Positions 5,733 to 6,010 of a stretch of DNA of 6,010 bases are shown here, one piece after another. The notes under the pieces are model-generated. The model saw only the letters and a list, made by a program, of their open reading frames with translations, made no database searches and was not told the DNA's origin. The position numbers and the translations under genes are program-made. This stretch comes from Sneathiella sp. (GTDB taxonomy: Bacteria; Pseudomonadota; Alphaproteobacteria; Sneathiellales; Sneathiellaceae), in contig NVRR01000201.1 of NCBI GenBank assembly GCA_002732675.1, positions 1-6,010 on the forward strand, given 5' to 3'. The stretch's first letter is position 1. Every line of letters begins with the position of its first letter.

Positions 5733-5806
5733 GCGGGTGTAGCTCAATGGTAGAGCAGCAGCCTTCCAAGCTGAATACGAGGGTTCGATTCCCTCCACCC
5801 GCTCCA
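5733..5806 (+). tRNA. tRNA-Gly (anticodon UCC), CCA encoded
   Basis: Acceptor GCGGGTG (5733-5739) pairs fully with CACCCGC (5796-5802). The D arm is GCTC-AATGGTA-GAGC (5742-5756). The anticodon loop CTTCCAA (5763-5769) has TCC at 5765-5767. The T arm is GAGGG-TTCGATT-CCCTC (5779-5795). Discriminator T is at 5803 and CCA at 5804-5806. The outermost anticodon-stem pair is a G-A mismatch (5758 with 5774), where a T-A pair is usual in this tRNA. It decodes GGA and GGG and is cotranscribed with tRNA-Tyr. Confidence 0.95.
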
Positions 5807-5823
5807 AGCGCACGTCAGCGCTT
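5806..5823 (+). other. GC-rich hairpin at the tRNA-Gly 3' end
   Basis: AAGCGC (5806-5811) and GCGCTT (5818-5823) form a perfect 6-bp stem with a 6-base loop, starting at the last base of the encoded CCA. It may guide 3' processing or slow the polymerase. A TATAAA (5824-5829) follows it, a possible -10 box, though no fitting -35 is present. Confidence 0.4.
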
Positions 5824-5847
5824 TATAAACTGGCTGGTAATTAGGTG

Positions 5848-5876
5848 ATACCGGAAGACGGTCTTTCGGTATTTTT
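5848..5876 (+). terminator. Intrinsic terminator or attenuator between tRNA-Gly and tuf
   Basis: Arms 5848-5858 and 5862-5872 form an 11-bp stem (one G-U pair) with a CGG loop, followed at once by a T-run to 5876. This is the form of a rho-independent terminator. It lies 37 bases before the tuf ATG, so it either ends the tRNA transcript, with tuf served by another promoter, or attenuates read-through into tuf. Confidence 0.8.
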
Positions 5877-5912
5877 GGGCTGTGTAATTTTAATACTTCG
5901 GGACGACGGAAA

Positions 5913-6010
5913 ATGGCCAAAGAGAAATTTGATCGTAGTAAGCCGCATTGCAACATTGGAACGATTGGTCATGTTGACCATGGGAAGACAACGTTGACGG
6001 CGGCTATTAC
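5913..6010 (+). CDS. tuf: Elongation factor Tu (partial, N-terminal 32 residues)
   Basis: EF-Tu is the GTPase that delivers aminoacyl-tRNA to the ribosome. The frame starts at the ATG at 5913 and runs off the right edge. The first residues, [20 protein letters not shown], are characteristic of alphaproteobacterial EF-Tu. They run into the P-loop (G1) GHVDHGKT at residues 19-26. A modest Shine-Dalgarno-like ACGGA lies just upstream. A second tuf copy is common in proteobacteria but cannot be assessed here. Placement after tRNA genes parallels the E. coli tufB operon (thrU-tyrU-glyT-thrT-tufB), without the two tRNA-Thr genes. Confidence 0.97.
   Translation, partial: MAKEKFDRSKPHCNIGTIGHVDHGKTTLTAAI

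Noticed and set aside
5482..5956. Minus-strand open frames across the two tRNA genes
   Set aside because: They are translations of antisense tRNA sequence, a common annotation artefact.
1..6010. CRISPR array, intact insertion sequence, toxin-antitoxin, phage or defence genes
   Set aside because: No regularly spaced repeats, no paired terminal repeats around an intact transposase and no matching gene pairs were seen.

Overview
The window looks like a chromosomal segment from an alphaproteobacterium, possibly Rhodobacterales-like. The main evidence is the EF-Tu N-terminus ([20 protein letters not shown]), the run rlmB / tRNA-Tyr / tRNA-Gly / tuf, the TctC/TctA-type transporter genes, and a DEAD-box helicase with a DbpA-type RNA-binding domain. 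By eye the base composition is near 50% GC. The species cannot be fixed from the sequence alone.

Left part (1-1870), minus strand: a tripartite tricarboxylate transporter (TTT) unit. tctC (secreted solute-binding protein, 1744-743) is read first, followed by tctA (large membrane permease, 635 to beyond the left edge). No tctB lies between them. The 107-base gap instead holds two stem-loops. tctC has a strong Shine-Dalgarno sequence, a good sigma70-type promoter and a near-perfect 24-bp palindrome over the predicted transcription start, which is a candidate operator. Together the genes would import an organic acid under control of an unknown regulator.

Middle (1871-2349): an intergenic stretch with no intact gene. 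On the minus strand it carries two decayed coding scraps: a probable C-terminal end of a VOC/glyoxalase-fold protein (2197-2071) and a helix-turn-helix segment like the N-terminus of IS-type transposases (open frame 2102-1893). This suggests an old insertion/deletion junction between an accessory transporter block and the conserved core to the right.

Right part (2350-6010): translation and RNA-metabolism genes. A DEAD-box RNA helicase with a long basic tail (2350-4482, +) converges on rlmB, the 23S rRNA Gm2251 methyltransferase (5424-4567, -). A nested bidirectional terminator lies between them. rlmB has a promoter so close to its ATG that the mRNA is probably leaderless. Divergent from it, a strong stable-RNA-type promoter drives tRNA-Tyr(GUA) and tRNA-Gly(UCC), followed by a clear intrinsic-terminator hairpin and then tuf (EF-Tu, cut by the right edge). 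This is a reduced version of the E. coli tRNA-tufB operon layout.

I found no CRISPR array, intact mobile element, toxin-antitoxin pair or defence system. The most interesting items are regulatory (tctC operator, tuf leader terminator, leaderless rlmB), an odd base pair in tRNA-Gly, and the two gene relics.
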